From positions 1-7,601 of the forward strand of contig CAJBJW010000165.1 in NCBI GenBank assembly GCA_903953455.1: a stretch of 7,601 nucleotides of DNA. Direction: 5' to 3'. Positions 1-5,955 of the stretch are shown here, piece after piece. The DNA is from an uncultured Pseudomonadota bacterium (GTDB lineage Bacteria; Pseudomonadota; Gammaproteobacteria; Methylococcales; Methylomonadaceae). Both the position numbers and the translations under genes were made by a program. The notes under the pieces were generated by a model. It searched no databases. It was not told where the DNA came from and saw nothing but the letters and a program-made list of their open reading frames with translations. The stretch's first letter is position 1. Every line of letters begins with the position of its first letter.

Positions 1-873
1 AAATTTATATTTTTAACGCCGCAATTAAAGGAAATTCGTATCGGTTTCGATTGGGTGCTTTTTAAGTCCATGGCAACGTATTCTCTGCCCATTGTGGTGA
101 TAAGTTTTGCGGGTATTATTAACGAAATGCTTGATCGGGCATTACTCAAATATCTTCTTCCTTATGATAATGCCACTAATTTGGCACAATTGGGTATTTA
201 TAGTGCGTGTTATAAATTATCCATTTTAATGACATTATTTATTCAAGCATTCCGCTACGCCGCAGAACCCTTCTTTTTTTCCTATTCTAAAAAGGGTGAT
301 GCAAAGCTTATGTATGCTCGCGTCTTACATTATTTTACGATCTTTTGTGTTTTTATTTTTTTGCTTGTCACGCTTTATTTGGATTTTTTCAAATATTTTA
401 TTGGTGAAGAGTTTCGTGCAGGTTTAAAAGTTGTTCCTGTTTTATTGTTGGCGAATTTATTTTTAGGGATTTATGTCAATTTATCTATTTGGTACAAACT
501 CAGTGATCGAACACTTATGGGGGCAGGCGTGTCATTGTTTGGCGCTGGACTCACTATTGCTTTAAATTTTTACTGGATTCCTTTACTTGGTTACATGGGG
601 AGTGCGTATGCAACGCTAATTTGTTACGCGGCGATGGCGGCGTTATCTTATGCGCTAGGGCAAAAATATTATCCCGTAGCGTATGACATGAAAAGCGTGC
701 TTGGTTATATGACTCTTGGAATTGGTTTATATCTTGCTAGTACAGAGCTACAGCCGCTACTTCGTTGGCAATCAGGATGCCTAGCAAGCGCGTTAATGTT
801 ATTATACATACTAATTATGCTACTTTTTGAACTTCGTCAATTACGAATTCAACGATTAAAACTTCAAGGATAA
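1..873 (+). CDS. Polysaccharide/lipopolysaccharide flippase, C-terminal part (5' end outside window)
   Basis: The reading frame is open from base 1 and ends at TAA 871-873, so 290 C-terminal residues are visible. Family members usually have roughly 450-500 residues, so the start lies upstream; the GTG at 55 is an internal Val codon, not a start. The protein is very hydrophobic, with about eight membrane segments (roughly residues 27-43, 72-86, 111-128, 133-150, 165-182, 190-208, 223-238, 251-267). It fits the MOP/MATE-like oligosaccharide flippases (polysaccharide synthase family), which move lipid-linked glycan units across the inner membrane. Recognisable stretches are LDRALLKYLLP (44-54), FIQAFRYAAEPFFF (80-93), VVPVLLLANLFLGIY (134-148), WYKLSDR (154-160) and GYMGSAYATLICY (187-199). 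From memory these match Bacteroidetes lipopolysaccharide biosynthesis proteins more than enterobacterial Wzx. The gene ends 2 nt before orn and supplies its ribosome-binding site. The transported glycan cannot be inferred. Confidence 0.85.
   Translation, partial: KFIFLTPQLKEIRIGFDWVLFKSMATYSLPIVVISFAGIINEMLDRALLKYLLPYDNATNLAQLGIYSACYKLSILMTLFIQAFRYAAEPFFFSYSKKGDAKLMYARVLHYFTIFCVFIFLLVTLYLDFFKYFIGEEFRAGLKVVPVLLLANLFLGIYVNLSIWYKLSDRTLMGAGVSLFGAGLTIALNFYWIPLLGYMGSAYATLICYAAMAALSYALGQKYYPVAYDMKSVLGYMTLGIGLYLASTELQPLLRWQSGCLASALMLLYILIMLLFELRQLRIQRLKLQG
866..870 (+). promoter_or_regulatory. Ribosome-binding site of orn inside the flippase gene
   Basis: AAGGA lies five bases before the orn ATG at 876 and is formed by the last codons of the flippase gene. 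With only 2 nt between stop and start, ribosomes finishing the flippase could reinitiate on orn, so the two genes are probably co-transcribed and translationally coupled. Confidence 0.6.
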
Positions 874-875
874 CA

Positions 876-1421
876 ATGACTAAAAATGCGCATCACTTAA
901 TTTGGATTGATTTAGAAATGACAGGGCTCAATCCTGACGTTGATGTGATTATCGAAATAGCCACTATAGTGACTGATAAAGAGTTGACTATTCTCGCGCA
1001 AGGACCTGTGCTGGCCATTCACCAATCCGACGACATTTTGGCGGCCATGGATGACTGGAATCAAGAGCATCATGGAAAATCGGGTTTAATTGAACGGGTT
1101 AGGCACTCAACGGTTAGCACGCAAGACGCAGAAAAAGCGACAGTCGATTTTTTATCACAGTGGCTTGATGTGGGTGTATCGCCTATTTGTGGTAATAGTG
1201 TTGGGCAAGATAGACGTTTTTTAGTCCGTTACATGCCAAAATTGGATGAATTTTTCCATTACCGCAGTATAGATGTATCGACACTAAAAGAACTCGCCGA
1301 GCGCTGGGCACCTGAGATTAAAGCAGGCTTTAGTAAAGAATCGTCGCATCAAGCACTCGATGATATTATCGAATCGATTGAGGAATTGCGTTATTACCGT
1401 CAACATTTAATGAAATGCTAA
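876..1421 (+). CDS. orn: Oligoribonuclease (DEDDh 3'-5' exonuclease)
   Basis: Orn degrades the short RNA fragments (mainly dinucleotides) left by other exoribonucleases to mononucleotides. It is a cytoplasmic dimer using two metal ions, and in many gammaproteobacteria it also clears pGpG from cyclic-di-GMP breakdown. The 181 residues match the E. coli length exactly. All DEDDh residues are visible: Exo I Asp12 and Glu14 in IWIDLEMTGL, Exo II Asp112 in GNSVGQDRRF, and Exo III His158 and Asp163 in SSHQALDD. Tyr129 in HYRSIDVST is the dimer-contributed active-site Tyr of the family. The ATG at 876 is supported by AAGGA at 866-870. The gene sits between a flippase and crcB, unlike the frequent placement near rsgA in enterobacteria. 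Nothing suggests damage. Confidence 0.98.
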   Translation: MTKNAHHLIWIDLEMTGLNPDVDVIIEIATIVTDKELTILAQGPVLAIHQSDDILAAMDDWNQEHHGKSGLIERVRHSTVSTQDAEKATVDFLSQWLDVGVSPICGNSVGQDRRFLVRYMPKLDEFFHYRSIDVSTLKELAERWAPEIKAGFSKESSHQALDDIIESIEELRYYRQHLMKC

Positions 1422-1428
1422 CGAACGA

Positions 1429-2136
1429 ATGAATCAGTTAATTGTCATTGCTATTGGCGGTGCGTTTGGTGCTGTCATGCGATTTTTAGTGTCGACAGGA
1501 CTGTATCAATGGATTGGACGTGGATTCCCTTACGGCACGTTGCTGGTGAATGTTATCGGGTCTTTTTTAATTGGGTTGCTTAGCGAAACACTGGTTCTGC
1601 AGCGAGTGACGATTGCGCTAGATTATCGGGCTGCTATTTTGGTGGGATTTATTGGCGCGTTCACAACGTTTTCCACGTTTTCACTTGAAACGTTTTATTT
1701 AATTGAGCAAGGGCAGTTTAGCAAAGCGGTATTGAATATTTTGATAAGTGTCAGCAGTTGTTTAATTGCTGTGTGGGTTGGATTACTATGTGGACGTGGA
1801 TTATTTTGGTATAGCAATGGCGTTTTACATTTGCCTAATAGCGTAATTCCATTCGGCATGATAGTGATTAATCTGATTGGCGCAATGCTTATCGGAATAG
1901 TTGCGGCATTTTTACTTCAGAAAATTGCACTACCTATTGAGCAGCGTGCTACGTTGTTGATTTTGCTTATTGGTGTGTATTTAACGTTTTCAGGTTTATA
2001 TTTAATTTTATTCTTAATTGAGCATGGTTTTGCGTTTGATAAGCAAATGTATTTTATGCTCACACTGTTTGTTGGAAATAGTGTCTTGTGTAGCGGTTCA
2101 ATTGGGCTAGGGTTGTTGCTCGGTAAACAATTTTAA
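1429..2136 (+). CDS. crcB: Fluoride channel CrcB (Fluc), tandem two-unit fusion
   Basis: CrcB/Fluc proteins are inner-membrane channels that let toxic F- leave the cell. They are normally about 125 residues with four helices and act as antiparallel dual-topology dimers. This one has 235 residues. Unit 1 (about 1-122) is complete: GGAFGAVMRF with Arg18, PYGTLLVN with pore Asn41, and the TTFSTFS break (79-85) with Phe81 and Phe84. Unit 2 (about 125-232) starts at the equivalent of TM2: PFGMIVIN with Asn148, then LTFSGL with Phe187 but Leu190 in place of the second Phe, then a TM4-like glycine-rich helix. About seven helices are predicted (4-22, 36-56, 68-90, 100-121, 140-163, 174-197, 208-231), so TM1 of unit 2 is missing or merged with TM4 of unit 1. 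Positive charges are nearly balanced between the two sides. The gene starts 7 nt after orn without a clear Shine-Dalgarno, suggesting coupling. No fluoride riboswitch was found before it. Confidence 0.9.
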   Translation: MNQLIVIAIGGAFGAVMRFLVSTGLYQWIGRGFPYGTLLVNVIGSFLIGLLSETLVLQRVTIALDYRAAILVGFIGAFTTFSTFSLETFYLIEQGQFSKAVLNILISVSSCLIAVWVGLLCGRGLFWYSNGVLHLPNSVIPFGMIVINLIGAMLIGIVAAFLLQKIALPIEQRATLLILLIGVYLTFSGLYLILFLIEHGFAFDKQMYFMLTLFVGNSVLCSGSIGLGLLLGKQF

Positions 2137-2190
2137 TAGCTAGTAACAGGACGTAAACGACAAAAGTATTTTTTATTTTTTAATTTTCAT

Positions 2191-2196
2191 AAGGTG
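2191..2196 (+). promoter_or_regulatory. Ribosome-binding site deciding the serS start
   Basis: AAGGTG lies nine bases before the ATG at 2206. The GTG at 2194-2196 is in frame and would add four residues (MFFG), but it is part of this ribosome-binding site. SerRS proteins usually begin MLDP, which the ATG at 2206 gives exactly. Confidence 0.75.
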
Positions 2197-2205
2197 TTTT
2201 TTGGT

Positions 2206-3480
2206 ATGTTAGACCCGCATTTATTTAGAAATGAGTTGGACTTTGTTACGACACAATTAAAAAAACGTAATTTTGCCTTTAATCCGCAAAGTTACAGCGA
2301 ACTTGAAGCGCGTCGTAAAGTGGTTCAAACAAAAACCCAAGAATTACAAAATGCGCGTAACTCAAGTTCAAAAGCTATTGGTCAAGCCAAAGCTAAAGGT
2401 GAAGATGTGCAAGGATTGCTCGATCAAGTTGCCAATTTAGGAGAAGAATTAAAAGCAGCTGAAACTGAATTAAGCGCGATTCAAAGCGAAATGGACGCTT
2501 TAATGGCTGGCATTCCCAACTTACTTGATTTATCTGTTCCCGAAGGCAAAGATGAAAACGATAACGTTGAAGTGAGTCGCTGGGGTGATGTCCCGCAATT
2601 TGATTTTGAAGTGAAAGATCATGTGGATTTGGGAACAGCGCGTGATTTATTGGATTTTGAATTGGGCGCTAAAATTACAGGTTCACGTTTTGTTGTGTTG
2701 AATGGTCAGTTGGCGCGGTTACAGCGTGCGTTGATTCAATTTATGCTTGATACACACAGCGGTGAAAATGGTTATCAAGAAACCTATGTGCCTTATTTAG
2801 TTAACGCAGACAGTTTGCGCGGCACGGGGCAATTACCTAAATTCGAAGCAGATTTATTTAAAGCGAGTGAGAATCCCGCGTTATATTTGATTCCAACTGC
2901 GGAAGTGCCTGTCACGAATATTGTTCGTGATGTCATTTTGGAAGAGAAAAATTTACCATTGAAATTTGTCTGTCACAGTCCCTGTTTTCGAAGTGAGGCG
3001 GGCGCTTATGGGCGCGATGTGCGCGGTATGATTCGTCAGCATCAATTTGAAAAAGTGGAAATTGTTCAAATTACAAAGCCTGAAGATTCTGCGAAAGCGC
3101 ATGACGAATTAACATTTCATGCTGAAATGATTTTGCAAAAGTTAAAATTACCGTACCGTAAAATGTTGCTATGCGCTGGCGATACGGGCTTTTCGTCAAG
3201 TAAAACGTATGACCTAGAAGTCTGGTTGCCTGGGCAGAATGCGTATCGTGAAATTTCATCGTGCAGCAATTTTAGAGATTTCCAAGCGAGACGTTTACAA
3301 GCACGGTGGCGTAATCCGCAAACTGGCAAACCTGAACTCGTACATACACTCAATGGTTCAGGTCTTGCGGCAGGACGTACTTTAATTGCTGTGATGGAGA
3401 ATTATCAAGACGCGCAAGGGCGCATTCATATTCCAGCGGTTTTATTACCCTATATGGGTGGCTTGGCGATTATTGAGTAA
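2206..3480 (+). CDS. serS: Seryl-tRNA synthetase (class II)
   Basis: SerRS activates serine with ATP and charges tRNA-Ser (and tRNA-Sec where present); it is a cytoplasmic homodimer. From the ATG at 2206 it has 424 residues, the usual length. The N-terminal tRNA-binding domain begins MLDPHLFRNE and contains the long antiparallel coiled coil at about 27-100, rich in Lys, Glu, Gln and Ala. The class II catalytic core follows. The motif 1 helix is around 160-195. The serine-specific TAE loop is at 231-233 in LIPTAEVPVTN. Motif 2 is around 256-285, with FRSEAGAYGRD at 261-271. SSCSNFRDFQARR is at 351-363. Motif 3 is NGSGLAAGRTL at 383-393, with Arg391. No key residue is missing. crcB immediately upstream of serS is a common gammaproteobacterial order. 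The 69-nt gap (2137-2205) is AT-rich and shows no convincing promoter, so readthrough from crcB is possible. Confidence 0.98.
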   Translation: MLDPHLFRNELDFVTTQLKKRNFAFNPQSYSELEARRKVVQTKTQELQNARNSSSKAIGQAKAKGEDVQGLLDQVANLGEELKAAETELSAIQSEMDALMAGIPNLLDLSVPEGKDENDNVEVSRWGDVPQFDFEVKDHVDLGTARDLLDFELGAKITGSRFVVLNGQLARLQRALIQFMLDTHSGENGYQETYVPYLVNADSLRGTGQLPKFEADLFKASENPALYLIPTAEVPVTNIVRDVILEEKNLPLKFVCHSPCFRSEAGAYGRDVRGMIRQHQFEKVEIVQITKPEDSAKAHDELTFHAEMILQKLKLPYRKMLLCAGDTGFSSSKTYDLEVWLPGQNAYREISSCSNFRDFQARRLQARWRNPQTGKPELVHTLNGSGLAAGRTLIAVMENYQDAQGRIHIPAVLLPYMGGLAIIE

Positions 3481-3502
3481 TTTTTTTACGCCAAACTGAT
3501 GA

Positions 3503-3540
3503 CGAAATCCCAATTTACGCTCTAGTACGTTGGGATTTTG
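3503..3540 (+). terminator. Probable serS terminator hairpin
   Basis: An inverted repeat with 9-bp perfect arms, AAATCCCAA (3505-3513) and TTGGGATTT (3530-3538), extends outward by one G-U and one C-G pair. Three further pairs inside (TAC 3516-3518 with GTA 3525-3527) close a six-base loop. The T run after it is short (3536-3539), so it is a weak intrinsic terminator or an RNA-stabilising 3' hairpin. It begins 22 nt after the serS stop. Confidence 0.55.
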
Positions 3541-3545
3541 CGTGT

Positions 3546-3591
3546 TCTGCTTGAATTTTGGCGCGTTGAGCGCGTAAAAGAATAAAGCAGA
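3546..3591 (+). other. Long imperfect stem-loop in the serS-tRNA gap
   Basis: The outer arms TCTGCTT (3546-3552) and AAGCAGA (3585-3591) are perfect complements. Inside them TTT (3556-3558) can pair with AAA (3576-3578), and GCGC (3561-3564) with GCGC (3570-3573) around the loop GTTGA. No T run follows, so this does not look like an intrinsic terminator. Function unknown. Confidence 0.35.
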
Positions 3592-3597
3592 TAAAAT

Positions 3598-3632
3598 TTG
3601 GCGTGATACCTCAAGGATAGGTGGTTCGCCAA
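3598..3632 (+). other. Two-tier stem-loop with TTGGCG/CGCCAA arms
   Basis: TTGGCG (3598-3603) pairs with CGCCAA (3627-3632). After a small internal loop, TACCT (3607-3611) pairs with AGGTG (3619-3623, one U-G pair) and closes a seven-base loop, CAAGGAT. No T run follows. The same arm sequences also occur at 3463-3468 and 3489-3494. Function unknown; it could be a processed 3' RNA, a binding site or chance. Confidence 0.35.
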
Positions 3633-3667
3633 CATAGGCTATAAATGTAAATGAAAAGCAACGAAAA

Positions 3668-3715
3668 AAAGGCTTATTTGTAAAAATAGATTGTGTAAAT
3701 GCCTCGGAAGCCTTT
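3668..3715 (+). repeat. 8-bp inverted repeat around the tRNA promoter
   Basis: AAAGGCTT (3668-3675) and AAGCCTTT (3708-3715) are perfect reverse complements 32 bp apart. The right arm touches the first base of the -10 box and the -35 region lies between the arms. It could be an operator or chance in AT-rich sequence. Confidence 0.3.
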
Positions 3716-3720
3716 ATAAT
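3691..3720 (+). promoter_or_regulatory. Sigma-70-type promoter of the initiator tRNA gene
   Basis: A perfect TATAAT -10 box (3715-3720) lies 12 bases before the mature tRNA 5' end. TTGTGT (3691-3696) is the best -35, 18 bp upstream, matching only TTG of the consensus. An A-rich stretch (about 3664-3688) could act as an UP element. Transcription would start near 3727, leaving a short leader for RNase P to remove. Confidence 0.65.
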
Positions 3721-3732
3721 GTGTACATCAAT

Positions 3733-3809
<77 letters not shown>

Positions 3810-3817
3810 GATTTTTC

Positions 3818-3840
3818 AAAGCCCCATTTAGGGGTTTTTT
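3818..3840 (+). terminator. Intrinsic terminator T1 behind the tRNA
   Basis: AAAGCCCC (3818-3825) pairs with GGGGTTTT (3831-3838) around the loop ATTTA, with one G-U pair, and six T (3835-3840) follow the GC part. It starts nine bases after the CCA end and would release the tRNA precursor. Confidence 0.85.
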
Positions 3841-3843
3841 GTT

Positions 3844-3881
3844 TTCTGCATGCCAGAACAGGGTTAATAGATTTTTAGCCC
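3844..3881 (+). other. Two small hairpins in the tRNA-rimP leader
   Basis: TTCTG (3844-3848) pairs with CAGAA (3854-3858) around CATGC. GGGTTAA (3861-3867) pairs with TTAGCCC (3875-3881), with one U-G pair, around a seven-base loop. They fill the space between the two terminators. They may be processing sites or part of a regulated leader; none has a T run. Confidence 0.35.
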
Positions 3882-3902
3882 ATGGATGACAGTTATTATT
3901 GG

Positions 3903-3927
3903 AAGGAGCCGCAGGCTCTTTTTTTTT
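3903..3927 (+). terminator. Intrinsic terminator T2 / possible attenuator before rimP
   Basis: GAGCC (3906-3910) pairs with GGCTC (3914-3918) around GCA, extended by A-T and G-U pairs outside, and nine T follow (3919-3927). It ends 23 bases before the rimP ATG, and no convincing promoter lies between T1, T2 and rimP. It therefore probably sets how much transcription from the tRNA promoter enters rimP-nusA-infB. Confidence 0.8.
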
Positions 3928-3950
3928 GAGTAAAATCAAGCGAGGACATC

Positions 3951-4436
3951 ATGAAGCAGGCGCCAGAACATCTGCTTGCGTTAATTGAACCTGTGGTTGA
4001 AGGTTTAGGTTATGACTGTGTTGGGGTGGAATACAATCCGCATCCAAAGCACGGACTGTTACGCATATATATCGACCATGAAAATGGTATTTTAGTGGAT
4101 GACTGCACAAAGGTCAGTCACCAAGTCAGTGGCGTTTTAGACGTTGAAGATCCAATTATTGATAATTACCATTTAGAAGTTTCGTCACCTGGTGAGGATC
4201 GCCCTTTCTTTAAAGTTCGTCAATTCAGTCAATTTTTAGGTAGTACGGTGATGGTGCATCTTTTTGCTGCGGTCGGCGGTCGACGTAAAATTACAGGTAA
4301 AATTGTGCACGTTGAAAATGACGTGATTACATTAGAAGAAAATGAACAATCATTTGATATACCCTTTGCCGCAATGAGCAAAGCGCGTTTAGTTCCGAAT
4401 TATCTACTCAATAAAGGAGGACGTAGTGGCAAATAA
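3951..4436 (+). CDS. rimP: Ribosome maturation factor RimP
   Basis: RimP (formerly YhbC/P15a) binds the free 30S subunit and is needed for its late maturation. The 161 residues are close to the family's usual 150-155. The N-terminal alpha/beta domain (about 1-85) shows LGYDCVGVEY (19-28), RIYIDHENGI (38-47), VDDCTKVSHQ (49-58) and the signature LEVSSPGEDRP (75-85). The C-terminal SH3-like domain (about 86-155) has GRRKITGKI and ends KARLVP. The signature usually reads LDRPL; here it is EDRPF, a mild change. The ATG is preceded by GAGGA at 3942-3946, four bases away. The last 11 nt overlap the nusA start, so the pair is translationally coupled. The position between the initiator tRNA and nusA is the classic one. 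Confidence 0.97.
   Translation: MKQAPEHLLALIEPVVEGLGYDCVGVEYNPHPKHGLLRIYIDHENGILVDDCTKVSHQVSGVLDVEDPIIDNYHLEVSSPGEDRPFFKVRQFSQFLGSTVMVHLFAAVGGRRKITGKIVHVENDVITLEENEQSFDIPFAAMSKARLVPNYLLNKGGRSGK
4413..4420 (+). promoter_or_regulatory. Strong ribosome-binding site of nusA inside rimP
   Basis: AAAGGAGG (4413-4420) is a near-perfect anti-16S match five bases before the GTG at 4426. It lies within the end of rimP and settles the GTG as the nusA start, giving MANKEIL, the usual NusA N-terminus. Confidence 0.85.
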
Positions 4437-5940
4437 AGAAATTTTATTAGTAGTGGATGCTTTTGCTAATGAAAAAGAAATCGAAAAAGAAATAGTATTT
4501 CAAGCTATCGAGTCCGCATTAGAAGCTGCAACAATTAGACGCTATGGCGGAAATATTAAGGCACGTGTCAGTATTGATCGCAAAACAGGCGATTATTTAA
4601 CGCACCGTTGTTGGGATGTTGTTGCGCCAAATGCGGATTTGCCGCGTGATGTTGAGTTTCCTACAAGTCAGATTTTATTAGAAGTTGCTCAATTTGATAA
4701 TGACAATGTCAGTATTGGTGATGTTGTTTATGAAGAAATTGAGTCGGTCGATTTTGGCCGTATTGCGGCGCAGACAGCGAAACAAGTGATTATTCAAAGA
4801 GTGCGTGATGCTGAGCGTAACAAAATTGTTGAAGCTTATCGCTCGCGTGTGGGTGAATTGATTACAGGTGTTGTGAAACGTATTGAAAGAGGCAGTGTAT
4901 ACATTGATTTAGGTGGGCACATTGAAGCTTATATCGCAAAGGAAGATATGATTCCACGTGAGTCAATGCGTCTAGGTGATCGTATACGTGGTTATTTAAA
5001 AGAAGTCCGTCTTGAGAGTCGTGGGCCGCAATTATTTGTTAGTCGCACAGCGCCTGAATTACTCACCGCGCTTTTCCGCTTAGAAGTGCCTGAAATTGCA
5101 GAAGGTACGATTAGTATTATTTGCGCTGCGCGTGATCCCGGATCGCGTGCAAAACTTGCTGTAAAAAGTAATGATCCACGTTTAGATGCCGTTGGTGCAT
5201 GTGTTGGGATGCGTGGTTCGCGTGTGCAGTCTGTAACAAACGAACTCGCTGGCGAGCGCGTTGATATTATTATTTGGCACCCAAGTGAAGCGCAATTTGT
5301 GATTAACGCAATGTCGCCTGCTGAAATTCAATCGATTGTTGTTGATGAAGATAAACACAGTATGGATTTAGCGGTGGCTTCTGCTAATTTATCACAAGCA
5401 ATTGGTCGTAGTGGTCAAAATGTTCGTTTAGCGAGTCAGTTGACTGGCTGGGAGCTTAATGTCATTGATGCATCAAAAGCGGAAGAAAATAGTGAGGCTG
5501 AAGCAAATAAAATAATGCAATTGTTTATAGATCAATTAGATATTGATGCTGAAACAGCGGCGATTTTAGTCGAGGTTGGTTTTAATACCGTTGAAGAAAT
5601 TGCGTATGTGCCTGCGAATGAATTACTCGAAATAGAGGGTTTTGATGCGGAATTAGTTGATGAGCTGCGCAGTCGTGCGAAAGATGCCCTATTAATTAGT
5701 GCTATTGCTGCCGAGGAAAGTATTGAAATCGCACAACCTGATGCTTCATTGCTTACAATGGAGGGTGTGGATAGTGAATTGGCATACGAACTAGCGAGTC
5801 AAGGAATTGTGACTATGAATGATTTAGCTGAGCAATCTGTAGATGATTTATTGAAGTTTACAGGGGTTGATGAAGACCGTGCTGCGAAGTTAATCATGAA
5901 GGCACGTGAACCTTGGTTTGCTGAATCAGCAAGCACGTAA
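4426..5940 (+). CDS. nusA: Transcription termination/antitermination factor NusA
   Basis: NusA binds RNA polymerase and nascent RNA, promotes pausing and intrinsic termination, and with NusB, NusE and NusG forms antitermination complexes on boxA-bearing transcripts. The 504 residues compare with 495 in E. coli. Domains in order: RNA-polymerase-binding N-terminal domain (1 to about 130), S1 domain (about 140-205, with ITGVVKRIERGSVYIDLGG), KH1 (about 230-280, loop GMRG at 261-264) and KH2 (about 290-348, loop GRSG at 327-330). Two acidic repeats follow: AR1 at about 365-425 (EIEGFDAELVDELRSRAK) and AR2 at about 440-495 (TMEGVDSELAYELASQG). AR2 contacts the polymerase alpha C-terminal domain in E. 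coli. The GTG start overlaps rimP by 11 nt. In E. coli NusA represses its own operon through the leader; the leader here has the terminators such control would need. Confidence 0.98.
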   Translation: MANKEILLVVDAFANEKEIEKEIVFQAIESALEAATIRRYGGNIKARVSIDRKTGDYLTHRCWDVVAPNADLPRDVEFPTSQILLEVAQFDNDNVSIGDVVYEEIESVDFGRIAAQTAKQVIIQRVRDAERNKIVEAYRSRVGELITGVVKRIERGSVYIDLGGHIEAYIAKEDMIPRESMRLGDRIRGYLKEVRLESRGPQLFVSRTAPELLTALFRLEVPEIAEGTISIICAARDPGSRAKLAVKSNDPRLDAVGACVGMRGSRVQSVTNELAGERVDIIIWHPSEAQFVINAMSPAEIQSIVVDEDKHSMDLAVASANLSQAIGRSGQNVRLASQLTGWELNVIDASKAEENSEAEANKIMQLFIDQLDIDAETAAILVEVGFNTVEEIAYVPANELLEIEGFDAELVDELRSRAKDALLISAIAAEESIEIAQPDASLLTMEGVDSELAYELASQGIVTMNDLAEQSVDDLLKFTGVDEDRAAKLIMKAREPWFAESAST

Positions 5941-5955
5941 CGAGGAGACAAGAAT

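Noticed and set aside
55..57. GTG as the start of the flippase
   Set aside because: The frame is open to base 1, family members are much longer, and no ribosome-binding site precedes it; it reads as an internal valine.
2194..2205. Alternative GTG start for serS adding four residues
   Set aside because: The GTG is part of the Shine-Dalgarno AAGGTG, and the ATG at 2206 gives the conserved MLDP N-terminus.
3071..3353. Reverse-strand open frames inside serS
   Set aside because: They overlap the conserved SerRS core, lack ribosome-binding sites and show no recognisable protein; shadows of serS codon structure.
3465..3510. Fluoride riboswitch-like string (GGCGAT ... CGCCAAACTGATGACG)
   Set aside because: It shares letters with the crcB motif but overlaps the serS stop codon, lacks the P3 helix and closing P1, and lies before a tRNA rather than crcB.
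3499..3525. Eight-codon open frame (MTKSQFTL) as a leader peptide
   Set aside because: There is no ribosome-binding site, it overlaps the serS terminator stem, and no regulated gene follows.
3847..3856. LexA-like site CTG...CAG
   Set aside because: The spacing is 5 bp instead of the 10 bp of the gammaproteobacterial SOS box; it is better read as a small RNA hairpin.
3871..3899. Promoter for rimP using TATTAT at 3894-3899
   Set aside because: The position 17 bp upstream reads ATTTTT, a poor -35, and transcription would run straight into terminator T2.
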